Source: JBFIHF01 sp964411125 (GTDB lineage Bacteria > Myxococcota_A > Bradymonadia > Bradymonadales > Bradymonadaceae). Taken from it: a stretch of 48,987 bases of DNA. This document shows, piece by piece, positions 39,328 through 47,440 of this stretch. A model generated the notes under the pieces. That model was not told the DNA's origin, did not search any database, and saw only the letters and a list, made by a program, of their open reading frames with translations. The translations under genes were made by a program, and so were the position numbers. Position 1 is the stretch's first letter, and each line of letters starts with the position of its first letter. The DNA lies in assembly GCA_964411125.1 (NCBI GenBank), contig CAYPJU010000046.1:1-48987 (forward strand). The letters are read 5' to 3'.

Positions 39328-41061
39328 GTGTGTGGAATCTTCGGCATCGTCAGTGAACGAGGGCGCTTCGACCAGGCGACGGTCGACCGCGCGATCGACA
39401 CCATCGCGCATCGAGGTCCCGACGCTCGCGGCTGCGAGCTCCAGCGGATCGGCCCCTGGGACGTCTGGCTCGGCCATCGTCGGTTGAGCATCCTCGACCT
39501 CTCCGCCGCCGGGCATCAGCCGATGGCGGTCAACCATGCCGGTTCGGACGGCTCCATCGTCTTCAACGGCGAGATCTACAACCACCGCGAGCTCCACGAC
39601 CGCATCGACGGCGAGCTCCGGTCGGGGACGGACACCGAGGTGCTGCTGCGCGGCATGCTGCAACACGGGCCTTCCTTCCTCGATCACACGAACGGAATGT
39701 TCGCCTTCGCCCTGCTCGATACGGGCAAGCGCACCCTCGCGTTCGCACGCGACCGGCTCGGCAAGAAGCCCCTGTACGTGCTGCAACGCCCCGACCTTCT
39801 CGTCTTCGCGTCGGAGCTCAAGGCGTTCGAACCGCTGGGCCTCGACCTCGAGGTCGACCCCGAAGCCCTCGCGCTCTACCACTGGCTCGGGTTCCTCCCG
39901 GGACCGACGACGATCTGGCGGGGCGTGGAGAAGTTCCCGGCGGCGAGCTTCGCGAACCTCGATCTGTCGAAGGAGAGACTGCAGCGACTTCGCCCCCGGG
40001 TCTTCTGGGACCCGATCGCCGGATATGCCGAGCGCTACACGGGCAGCTACGAGAAAGCCATCGACGACTTCCTCGGCAAGCTCGACGAGGCGACCGAGAT
40101 CCGGCTCGACGCCGACGTCCCGGTCGGAGCCTTCCTGTCGGGCGGGATCGATTCGAGCCTCGTCGTGTCGTCGATCGCTGCGCTGCACCATGGCGGCATC
40201 CAGGCGTTCACGGTCAAGCCCGACGACCCCGCGATGGACGAATCGGACGTCGCGTTCGAGACCGCACGACGGCTCGGGATCGAATGCGACACCCTCCCGC
40301 TGCGCTTCGACGACTACGAGGCGCAGTACGAACGAATCCCGATCCACTACGACGAACCCTTCGCGGACTTCTCCGCAATCCCGACGCTCGCGATCAGCGA
40401 GGCGGCCCGCAAGCGCGTGACGGTCGTCCTCACCGGCGACGGCGGCGACGAACTCTTCCTCGGCTATCCCTGGCTGTCGTACCCGGGAAAGCTCTGGGCG
40501 GCGCGAAGCGCACTGCCGTCGGGTCGACTCCGCTCGCTCTCCTCGCGCCTCCTCGGAACGGGGGCGGGCAAGCAGCTCGTCCGGACGGCNNNNNNNNNNN
40601 NNNNNNNNNNNNNNNNNNNNNNNNNNNNNNNNNNNNNNNNNNNNNNNNNNNNNNNNNNNNNNNNNNNNNNNNNNNNNNNNNNNNNNNNNCGGGACCTCGT
40701 CGACGTGCTCGCCGCGCTCGACACCGTCACCTTCCTGCGCGACGACATCCTCGTGAAGGTCGACCGGGCGACGATGGCGTTTGGCCTGGAAGCTCGGTCA
40801 CCCCTGCTCGACCACCGCATCGCGCGGTTCGCTCAGTCCCTCCCCGCCGACTTCAAGATCCGGGACGGCCGGTACAAGGCGCTGCTTCGTGATGCCCTCG
40901 ACCGGCGACTGCCGGGCGGCCTCTCATCACGAGGAAAGATGGGCTTCGGAGCGCCGTACCCGTCGCGTGAGCGGATCGGCATCGACATCCGACACGACGC
41001 GCTGCGCTGGGCGCACTACGTCGAACGCGAGTGGCGAAAGACGGCGCTCGAGGACCGCTGA
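39328..41061 (+). CDS. asnB: Glutamine-hydrolysing asparagine synthase (contains assembly gap)
   Basis: GTG start then C-G-I-F-G-I-V, with Cys2 as the glutaminase nucleophile, H-R-G-P-D, G-H-R-R-L-S-I-L-D-L and F-N-G-E-I-Y-N-H, all of the class II amidotransferase domain. The synthetase domain has the PP-loop S-G-G-I-D-S-S (271-277), G-D-G-G-D-E-L-F-L-G and, after the gap, D-D-I-L-V-K-V-D-R-A-T-M-A and E-A-R-S-P-L-L-D-H. A run of 100 N (40590-40689) interrupts it near residue 421; both sides are in one frame, but 100 N is a placeholder and the true insert is probably longer. Such AsnB homologues in polysaccharide loci may amidate uronic acids or glycans rather than make free asparagine. It follows the epimerase gene. 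Confidence 0.9.
   Translation: MCGIFGIVSERGRFDQATVDRAIDTIAHRGPDARGCELQRIGPWDVWLGHRRLSILDLSAAGHQPMAVNHAGSDGSIVFNGEIYNHRELHDRIDGELRSGTDTEVLLRGMLQHGPSFLDHTNGMFAFALLDTGKRTLAFARDRLGKKPLYVLQRPDLLVFASELKAFEPLGLDLEVDPEALALYHWLGFLPGPTTIWRGVEKFPAASFANLDLSKERLQRLRPRVFWDPIAGYAERYTGSYEKAIDDFLGKLDEATEIRLDADVPVGAFLSGGIDSSLVVSSIAALHHGGIQAFTVKPDDPAMDESDVAFETARRLGIECDTLPLRFDDYEAQYERIPIHYDEPFADFSAIPTLAISEAARKRVTVVLTGDGGDELFLGYPWLSYPGKLWAARSALPSGRLRSLSSRLLGTGAGKQLVRTXXXXXXXXXXXXXXXXXXXXXXXXXXXXXXXXXXRDLVDVLAALDTVTFLRDDILVKVDRATMAFGLEARSPLLDHRIARFAQSLPADFKIRDGRYKALLRDALDRRLPGGLSSRGKMGFGAPYPSRERIGIDIRHDALRWAHYVEREWRKTALEDR
40590..40689. other. Assembly gap (100 N) inside asnB
   Basis: Exactly 100 N, the usual placeholder for a gap of unknown length. 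The sequence on both sides belongs to asnB, so probably only part of one gene is missing. Confidence 0.95.
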
Positions 41062-41139
41062 ATTTTCCCCCTACTCACGCGGCGCGTCCGGCGCGGCGCG
41101 CCGATTGCCGACTCACACTACCCGCAGTAACCTCACCTC

Positions 41140-41943
41140 ATGCCTCTCGAACGCCTTCATGCCGTCCGTTACGCCGCGCCACTGCGCGAGGGTGGCTCGC
41201 TCCCTGCCGTCGTCGAGACGGCGGAAGATGGGATGTGGGTCGTGAAGTTTCTCGGTGCGGGGCAGGGAGCGCGCGCCCTCGTCGCCGAGATCGTCGTCGG
41301 CGAGCTCGCTCGACGGCTCGGGCTTCCGGTGCCGGAACTGGCGCTCGTCGACGTGCCATCGTCGTTCGGGCGAACGGAGCGTGACCCCGAGATTCAGGAC
41401 CTCTTGAAGGCGAGTGTCGGAGCCAATCTGGGGATGCGGTTCGTCGAGGGGGCGCTGAACTTCGACCCCGTCGCCGCCGCGGACCTCGTCACCCCGGAGA
41501 CCGCCGCCGAGATCGTGTGGCTCGACGCATTCACGACCAACATCGACCGGACCGCGCGAAACCCCAACATGCTCGTCGCCGACGAGCGTATCTGGCTCAT
41601 CGATCACGGGGCTGCCCTCTACTTCCATCACAACTGGAAAGGCGTGACACCTCAGTCGATGCAGCGCCCTTTCCCCGCGATCGGAAAGCACATCCTCCTC
41701 TCCCTCGCCGGCAGCATCGTCGAGGCGGACGATCGGCTCGCCGGGCGGCTCGACGAACAGGTCGTCGCCGAGGTGCTCGAGCTCGTCCCGGACGAGCTGC
41801 TGATGCACGCTCCCGAGGGTGTCACGCCCGCATTCGAAGATGCCGCGGCGAACCGCGCGGCGTACGTCGATGCCCTCGGTGCGCGGCTCGAAGAGCGTGC
41901 TTTCGTAGACGTCGCGGAACGGCTCCGGACGGAGGGTTCGTGA
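41140..41943 (+). CDS. HipA-like kinase-fold protein (HipA_2 type)
   Basis: A 267-aa cytoplasmic protein matching the short HipA-like kinase group that lacks the HipA N-terminal subdomain. K36 in W-V-V-K-F is the nucleotide-binding lysine; A-F-T-T-N-I-D-R-T-A-R-N-P-N-M-L (130-145) carries the catalytic D136 and N141; L-I-D-H-G (153-157) is the metal-binding D155. HipA kinases phosphorylate translation factors or themselves; the target of this subgroup is not established. No HipB-like HTH antitoxin is next to it. Instead a DUF3037 gene overlaps its stop (GTGA), a pairing I recall from many other genomes. It could be a toxin-antitoxin-like or a stress-response unit. Confidence 0.85.
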   Translation: MPLERLHAVRYAAPLREGGSLPAVVETAEDGMWVVKFLGAGQGARALVAEIVVGELARRLGLPVPELALVDVPSSFGRTERDPEIQDLLKASVGANLGMRFVEGALNFDPVAAADLVTPETAAEIVWLDAFTTNIDRTARNPNMLVADERIWLIDHGAALYFHHNWKGVTPQSMQRPFPAIGKHILLSLAGSIVEADDRLAGRLDEQVVAEVLELVPDELLMHAPEGVTPAFEDAAANRAAYVDALGARLEERAFVDVAERLRTEGS

Positions 41944-42326
41944 GCCGCTGGATCGACTTCGACTACGCCGTCATTCGGATCGTCCCGTGCGCCTACCGCA
42001 CTCCGTGCGTCCCGGTCGGCGTGGTGCTTCATGCCCCGACGGAGCGGCGGGTCGTCGGCCGGTTCGTCACCGACCTGTTCGCCGCGCTCGAGGCAGTCCC
42101 CGACCTTCCGCCCGAGCGCCTGCGGCGCTACCTCGAGTCTCTCGGTGCGATCGTGAAGGGTGAGGCGGGACCGCTGTCCGACCTGAGCGCGTCGGAGCGG
42201 TTTCACTGGCTCACAGCGCCCCGCTCGGACCTCCTCCAACCGGGGCCCTGTCATCCCGGACGGACCCGGGACCTCGACGCAACGCTGGCGAAGTTGTTCG
42301 ACTCCGAAGTGCTCGGCCACCGCTGA
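41940..42326 (+). CDS. DUF3037 family protein, partner of the HipA-like kinase
   Basis: A 128-aa protein starting at GTG 41940, inside a GTGA overlap with the kinase stop and just after a GGAGGG ribosome site (41931-41936), which fixes this start. The opening Y-A-V-I-R-I-V-P, G-V-V-L-H-A-P, and R-F-H-W-L-T-A-P-R-S-D-L-L-Q-P-G-P-C-H are the family's usual landmarks. The fold and role of DUF3037 are unknown to me; its constant place next to HipA-like kinases suggests it is a substrate, inhibitor or adaptor. No signal peptide. The end is 13 bp from the convergent VWA lipoprotein gene. Confidence 0.85.
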   Translation: MSRWIDFDYAVIRIVPCAYRTPCVPVGVVLHAPTERRVVGRFVTDLFAALEAVPDLPPERLRRYLESLGAIVKGEAGPLSDLSASERFHWLTAPRSDLLQPGPCHPGRTRDLDATLAKLFDSEVLGHR

Positions 42327-42339
42327 GTCGTCGGGGACG

Positions 42340-43665
42340 TCAGCGGACGTACGCGACGATTCCATCGGCAATCGCGACGAGCGGCTCGCTGATGCTGCCG
42401 GTGCAGAGCCACCCCGTGTCCGGATCGGTCAACTGGTTTTGCTCGGGGAACGGCGCCATGAATCGGGCGTATCGGTCCGAACTGTAGGCCGAGCCGAGCG
42501 CCGTCTCGCAGCTCGGCGAGATCCCCTCGTAGTCAGCGGATGAGCACTGTTCCGCTGTAATCTGGGGCCCGTCGTAGCGGGCGGGCCTCCCGGCGAGGGA
42601 TGCGACCATCACGTCGCTACCGCTGACGTCGACACCCTTGGAGCTCGAGAGGTTCGCGATCAGCTCCGCCGCCAGATCCGACGGCTCTCGAAGCGCCGAA
42701 TCGGTCGCCGAGACCCGGTTCTGGAACTCGCATACGTCCCCGCCACAGGGGGTGGTCTCGTCGAGGGACCCGTCGTGGGAGCAGTCGTTTTCGTCGGTGA
42801 CGAAAACGACCGCGAACTTCGAAGTCTCGCGCAGAAATCCGGCGTTCGTGCCGTTCGTGAGGTTGGGGCTCACGGCGAGAACCGCCGCTTCCAGCCCGCG
42901 CTCGATCCCGTAGCCGCGCGTGCCGACCATGCTCGCACACGCGAAGTCGTCGACGAGCCGATCGATGTCGCCGCCGTAGTCGGCGCTGCGCAGAACCAGG
43001 GGAAGCGCGCGGTACTCGGAGGGGTCGGGGAAGATGTCTTCCGCGGTGCAGTCGCCCGAGCAGCCGGCGCTGGCGATCGAACATCCCTGTGGCGAGTTGT
43101 ACAGCGCGCACTCGATGTCGGCGTCGCTGATGGAGAGGTACGACTCGTCGGGGTTCGTCATGCAGCCGACGGCGTTCTCGAGCATCGCGCGGAGCGGCGC
43201 GAAGCTGCCCGAACCATGACACGAGCGGTCGAAGCCCGGCAGTGGCTGGGGCGTAGACTGCAGCGCCCCCGGGCGTGCCACGGGCTCCAACGGGTAGTCG
43301 GGGTTGGTGTCGGTGGTCGTGATCCCGACCTGGAAATCGATCCCGTCGTCGACCAGACGCGCGAACATCGCCCGCGCCCCGTCTCGCAGCTGGGCCTGCT
43401 CCTGGCACATCGAGCCACTGTTGTCGACGACCATCAGAATGTCGACCTGGTCCGTGTCGGGTAGCCCGTTGTTCAACACGACCGTCCCGTTGTTGGGAGC
43501 GACCGTTCCGTTGTTGGGAGCGCTCGTGCCGTTGTTCGTCCCTGCGACGGTTCCGTTGTTGCTGGTCGTGCCGTTGTTGTCCTTGAGCTTCTGGACCGGG
43601 TCGGAACAGGCGAGCCCAAAGGGAAGCAGAGCGACGACGGTCAGCGAGGCGAGCGAGATACGCAT
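42340..43665 (-). CDS. Lipoprotein with Asn-Asn-Gly-Thr repeat linker and VWA domain
   Basis: A 441-aa lipoprotein with signal M-R-I-S-L-A-S-L-T-V then lipobox G-L-A-C, preceded by GGAG at good spacing. Residues about 29-68 repeat N-N-G-T with short spacers, a flexible linker rich in N-G-T sequons. From about 74 the VWA domain starts, with an intact MIDAS V-V-D-N-S-G-S-M. It continues through Cys-rich loops (C-S-I-A-S-A-G-C-S-G-D-C) to V-V-F-V-T-D-E-N-D-C-S, and the C-terminus carries more Cys. This design is common in myxobacterial and Bradymonadales surface proteins; a metal-dependent adhesion or binding role is likely. It is convergent with the DUF3037 gene. Confidence 0.88.
   Translation of the reverse strand: MRISLASLTVVALLPFGLACSDPVQKLKDNNGTTSNNGTVAGTNNGTSAPNNGTVAPNNGTVVLNNGLPDTDQVDILMVVDNSGSMCQEQAQLRDGARAMFARLVDDGIDFQVGITTTDTNPDYPLEPVARPGALQSTPQPLPGFDRSCHGSGSFAPLRAMLENAVGCMTNPDESYLSISDADIECALYNSPQGCSIASAGCSGDCTAEDIFPDPSEYRALPLVLRSADYGGDIDRLVDDFACASMVGTRGYGIERGLEAAVLAVSPNLTNGTNAGFLRETSKFAVVFVTDENDCSHDGSLDETTPCGGDVCEFQNRVSATDSALREPSDLAAELIANLSSSKGVDVSGSDVMVASLAGRPARYDGPQITAEQCSSADYEGISPSCETALGSAYSSDRYARFMAPFPEQNQLTDPDTGWLCTGSISEPLVAIADGIVAYVR
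43460..43581 (-). repeat. DNA repeat encoding the N-N-G-T linker
   Basis: On the minus strand, AACAACGG(A/C)AC-type units recur about six times at 12-21 bp spacing within the VWA lipoprotein gene, each encoding N-N-G-T or N-N-G. Units are degenerate, and one pair (around 43490-43525) is nearly identical over about 21 bp, which suggests recent duplication and possible length variation between strains. Confidence 0.7.
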
Positions 43666-43735
43666 GGCGACTCCGATGTTCGTGATGCTCGGAACTTACC
43701 ATACGGTGTGATTGGACCCAACGCAGTGCCCTACG

Positions 43736-46700
43736 TCAGCTCGCGCTGACGCGCCGGAGGCGCTCGAGTTCGATCCGCGCAGCCCGTTCGCTGGCGCGGT
43801 CGTCCAGGACGGCCCACACCTCCACGGCATACTCCTGAGCGGCGATTGCACGCTCGACGTCACCCCCTTCCACGCAAGCGCCCGACGTTACTTCCGCGAT
43901 CCAAGCGAGGTCGATCTCGGTGATCCCGTTCTCCGCGATCTGCTCGCGCCCGAGCCGCCAGTAACGGTCGAACTCGTCCCAGCGACCGAGCCCCGCCATG
44001 CAAGCTGCTCGTGCGAGATTCATGAACGGCAAGATCCAGCCGAAGCCGATCGCCACCATCGCCGCCTCGGTCTCGTCGAGGCGCGGCAGCGACTCCTCCC
44101 AGTGCCCCGCCCCGACCTCGGTCATCAAAGCGTTCGACCGAACCAGATGAACGTGACGCGTACCGCAGAGTTCGTCCAACTCCTCGGCCCTCCGGTACGA
44201 TTCGCGCGAGGCTTCGAAGTCACCCTCGAAACGCTCGATCTCACCGAGCGTCGTCCAACAGCCAGCCTCCGCCGTTCGATGACCGATCTCCCGGCCGACT
44301 TCGATGCCGACCTGGGCGACCTCGCGAGCACCGTCGTAATCCCCCTCGGCGAGGAGCGTGAACGCGAGCTGATTGATGACATTGAGCTCTCCGACGCTGT
44401 CGCCGGCGGCGCGCCGCAGATCTAGCGCCGCCTCGAGATCCTCGCGCGCTTCGGCGGCGCGGCCGATCGACTTCAAAACCCAGCTTCGTTTCTCGATCGC
44501 CGTCGCGCGTTCCAACGGAGCGTCGACCCCGTCCAGGGCCTCCAGCGCCAACCGAAAGTGCTGGAGCGCTTCGTCGAGCCGCGCTCCGATCGAAGCGTCG
44601 TCTCCGAGGGCGACATGTGCGTGCGCCGTGACGAGCGGCAACTTCAATTCCTCGGCCGAGGTCAGTGCAGAACGAACGTCCGCGATTCCCCCGCGGTCCC
44701 CTGCGCTCCACGCAACCAGCCCCCGCCAGAGAGTCAGCTCCACCGCACGAGGGTCGTCCATCGAGACTCCGAGCCCGCGGAGGGCTGAGGCCGCGCGGTC
44801 CAGCCACTGCTCGGCGAGTGCGACCTCTCCGCCCGCGACCTCGTGGTCGACCCGACCGATGCAGCGACGGAAGGCTTCGTCGTGGTTGCCCGCCTCGAGA
44901 TGATGAATCGCGAGTCGGCTCAGCGTTTCCGCGTTGGTCGTGTCGGCGGCGACTTCGAGCGCCTTCGCCCATACTTCGTGCAGCCCATCCCACCGCCCCT
45001 CGCTCCGCGCGCGGCGCCGAAGCGATTCGACCAACAGCGCGTGCACGAACGCCCACCCGCCCGACACCCGTCGAGCCATCCCAAGATCGATCAACGTATC
45101 GATCAGATGCCACGACGGTTCGTGCCCTGCGACCGCGCAGGCTGCGCGCCACTCGACTCGGTCCACTTCGAGGCCAGCGATGGCGGCGAGCTCCAGCGCG
45201 ACGAGCTGGCTGAAACCTCCGAGCCGTCCCACCACGTCGTCGATCCGGCGCTCCCACAGCGCGTGGAGGTCGTCGGGCGCGCTCGCCGACTCGTCGAGGG
45301 TGAAACCGTCGGGGGTCGGTCGCAGCACGCCGCGCTCCACCCAGTCGCCGACGAGCTGGATGGCGAAGAGAGGGTTGCCGACGGTGGCGTCGCTCACGAA
45401 GCGAGCATTCTCCGCCTCGAGCCCGATCAACTTCCCTACCAGCTCGGCGTGATCTTCGGCCGCCAGCGGCTGCAGGACCCTTTCGTCGACTCCGTGCAGT
45501 TCGCGAACGGCGCCGAGCGCGTCGCGCGCGGCCGGAAGTTCGGTCAGCGCTTCCTCCTGAACGGTGGCCAGAATCAGGAGCGGCAGGTCGCTCCACGCCT
45601 CCTGCGACATCAGGGTACCCACGAGTTCGATCGCTTCGGCGTCCCATTGAATGTCGTCGATCCACAAGACCACGGGGCGCTTGCTCGCGACCCGCTCGAT
45701 CAACCGGCCGATCGTCGCGATCCGTTCGGCCCGGCTCGGGCGCGGCTCCACCGGCCGACAGACGGCGGCGAGCGCCCGCGCTTCGGCGTCGACGAAATCG
45801 CCGGCCCGGGTCCCGTCGTCGATGCGGCCGCGGACGATCTCGACAACCTCCTCGGCTCCCTCCCTGCCCCACGTCGCGAAGTGTCTGTCGACCATCTGCG
45901 CCAGCGCACCGGTGGCGGACCGCGCCGCAGACGTTCGGAGCGTGACCGCGGATCCGACCTCTTCGGCGCGCTGACACATCCACGCCACCAGACGGCTCTT
46001 CCCGGTCCCCGAAGCGCCACGGACGAAGATGGTTCGCGGACGCGACGACTCGTGAACCTCGCGGAGCGCCTCCCAGATCGCGGTCCGGTCTTCGTCGCGA
46101 TCGACGAACGGGATCTCCCGCAGGCCAAAGAGCCCCAGCCCCATCCCGGCGACGTCCTCGAGATACCCGACGTCGGGACGACGCCACGTCGCCGGATGCG
46201 GCGGCCGAACGTTTCGAGCCGGATCGGTGTACTCGCGGACGTGCTTCCTCGCGGTGTCACGAAGCGCGAGCGATGCGCCCGACTCGAGCTCCCGGGAATC
46301 GATCCCCAGCTTCGACGCTGCGTCGAACACCGTCGTCGCGCCAACCTCCGTCCCGAAGACCGTCATCTGCACCGTCTCGGCGTCCGGGAAGAACTCGCCG
46401 GAGTCGGCGGCGGTGTCGCGAAAACCCGGGTCGAGCTGGTGAAATGCGAACGCGGCATCGGCAGCACACGCGTAGCGCCGATCCCATCGTTTCTGAAGCA
46501 ATCGCCGCAGCCATGCTTCGAGCCCGTCGGGAACGTCGAACCGGGGGCGGAACTCGGGCGGGGGGCTCTCGAGGTGCATCACCGCGAGCTGAAACGGAGT
46601 CTTCGCCACGAAAGGCAGCTCCCCCGTGGCGAGCCGCCAGACCGTGCACCCAAGAGAGTAGAGGTCGGTCCACGGGCCGTAGTCGCGCCACTCCCCGTGG

Positions 46701-47281
46701 AACTGCTCCGGCGGCATGTACTGAAACGTGCCGACCGTCTCCTCGCCGCTCTTCTGCGGGCCTTCGCCGGGCATCGCCCGCGCGATTCCGAAGTCGGTCA
46801 GCTTCGCACGAAGTCGGCCCGTCGGGCCGGTCACGAAGAGCACGTTGTCCGGCTTGATGTCGCGGTGTACGACGCCCCGAGCGTGCGCGTAGGCGAGCGC
46901 GTCGAGGACCTGCAGAACGACGCGCCGAAGCCCGCCCCACGAGCGCGGTTGATGGCGTTCGAGGGTCCCCTGGTCGGCGATTTCCATCACGAGATACGGA
47001 CTTCCGGGGGCGAAGGTATCGGCCGCTTCCGCGCCGATCTCGCCGTAGTCCCACACACGGACGACGTTCGGATGGTTGAGGCTCGCGACCGCCTGCACCT
47101 CGCGACGGAAGTACTCCTTGTAGAGCTCTTCGCGGGCGTCGCCGCCTCGCATCACCTTGACCGCGACCGGGACGTCGAGGAGCTCGTGTTTGGCTCGCCA
47201 GACCGTCGCCATGCCTCCAGCGCCGAGCTCGTCGAGCAGCGTGAAAGGACCGATACGTAGCGTCGTGATGGTGTCTGGCAT
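43736..47281 (-). CDS. Giant Ser/Thr kinase with AAA ATPase and TPR domains (PknK/STAND-like)
   Basis: A 1181-aa cytoplasmic protein. Kinase domain about 10-285: G-A-G-G-M-A-T-V-W, V-A-V-K (K42), V-V-H-R-D-I-K-P-D-N (D141, N146), D-F-G (163-165), G-T-F-Q-Y-M-P-P-E-Q. A linker with D-A-A-S/T stretches leads to an AAA_16-type NTPase: F-V-R-G-A-S-G-T-G-K-S-R (Walker A about 422-429) and P-V-V-L-W-I-D-D-I-Q-W (Walker B about 536-546). From about 840 to the end are helical TPR repeats (R-G-L-V-A-W-S-A-G-D, L-E-A-A-L-D-L-R-R-A-A-G-D). ATG 47281 was chosen because kinase homology starts at once. STAND kinases of this type are large sensory switches. Nothing shows its ligand; flanking genes run the other way or are separate. 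Confidence 0.92.
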   Translation of the reverse strand: MPDTITTLRIGPFTLLDELGAGGMATVWRAKHELLDVPVAVKVMRGGDAREELYKEYFRREVQAVASLNHPNVVRVWDYGEIGAEAADTFAPGSPYLVMEIADQGTLERHQPRSWGGLRRVVLQVLDALAYAHARGVVHRDIKPDNVLFVTGPTGRLRAKLTDFGIARAMPGEGPQKSGEETVGTFQYMPPEQFHGEWRDYGPWTDLYSLGCTVWRLATGELPFVAKTPFQLAVMHLESPPPEFRPRFDVPDGLEAWLRRLLQKRWDRRYACAADAAFAFHQLDPGFRDTAADSGEFFPDAETVQMTVFGTEVGATTVFDAASKLGIDSRELESGASLALRDTARKHVREYTDPARNVRPPHPATWRRPDVGYLEDVAGMGLGLFGLREIPFVDRDEDRTAIWEALREVHESSRPRTIFVRGASGTGKSRLVAWMCQRAEEVGSAVTLRTSAARSATGALAQMVDRHFATWGREGAEEVVEIVRGRIDDGTRAGDFVDAEARALAAVCRPVEPRPSRAERIATIGRLIERVASKRPVVLWIDDIQWDAEAIELVGTLMSQEAWSDLPLLILATVQEEALTELPAARDALGAVRELHGVDERVLQPLAAEDHAELVGKLIGLEAENARFVSDATVGNPLFAIQLVGDWVERGVLRPTPDGFTLDESASAPDDLHALWERRIDDVVGRLGGFSQLVALELAAIAGLEVDRVEWRAACAVAGHEPSWHLIDTLIDLGMARRVSGGWAFVHALLVESLRRRARSEGRWDGLHEVWAKALEVAADTTNAETLSRLAIHHLEAGNHDEAFRRCIGRVDHEVAGGEVALAEQWLDRAASALRGLGVSMDDPRAVELTLWRGLVAWSAGDRGGIADVRSALTSAEELKLPLVTAHAHVALGDDASIGARLDEALQHFRLALEALDGVDAPLERATAIEKRSWVLKSIGRAAEAREDLEAALDLRRAAGDSVGELNVINQLAFTLLAEGDYDGAREVAQVGIEVGREIGHRTAEAGCWTTLGEIERFEGDFEASRESYRRAEELDELCGTRHVHLVRSNALMTEVGAGHWEESLPRLDETEAAMVAIGFGWILPFMNLARAACMAGLGRWDEFDRYWRLGREQIAENGITEIDLAWIAEVTSGACVEGGDVERAIAAQEYAVEVWAVLDDRASERAARIELERLRRVSAS

Positions 47282-47430
47282 TGCGTCAACGGCAAACGGG
47301 CGGACAGGGTAGCACAGCGACGCCCTGGCCCTCACGTCGGGTGAGAGATCTCGCCGGTGCGCGCCCGCCACTTTTGAACGTAATCCTCGCTTCTGCCAAC
47401 GTAGCGAGCACGGCACGGTGCCCGTAGACA

Positions 47431-47436
47431 GGGGAG
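47431..47436 (+). promoter_or_regulatory. Ribosome-binding site of the frameshifted Cys-rich lipoprotein
   Basis: GGGGAG four nt before ATG 47441. It shows that translation was meant to start at this ATG, whose frame differs from that of the long downstream ORF. Confidence 0.55.
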
Positions 47437-47440
47437 AATC

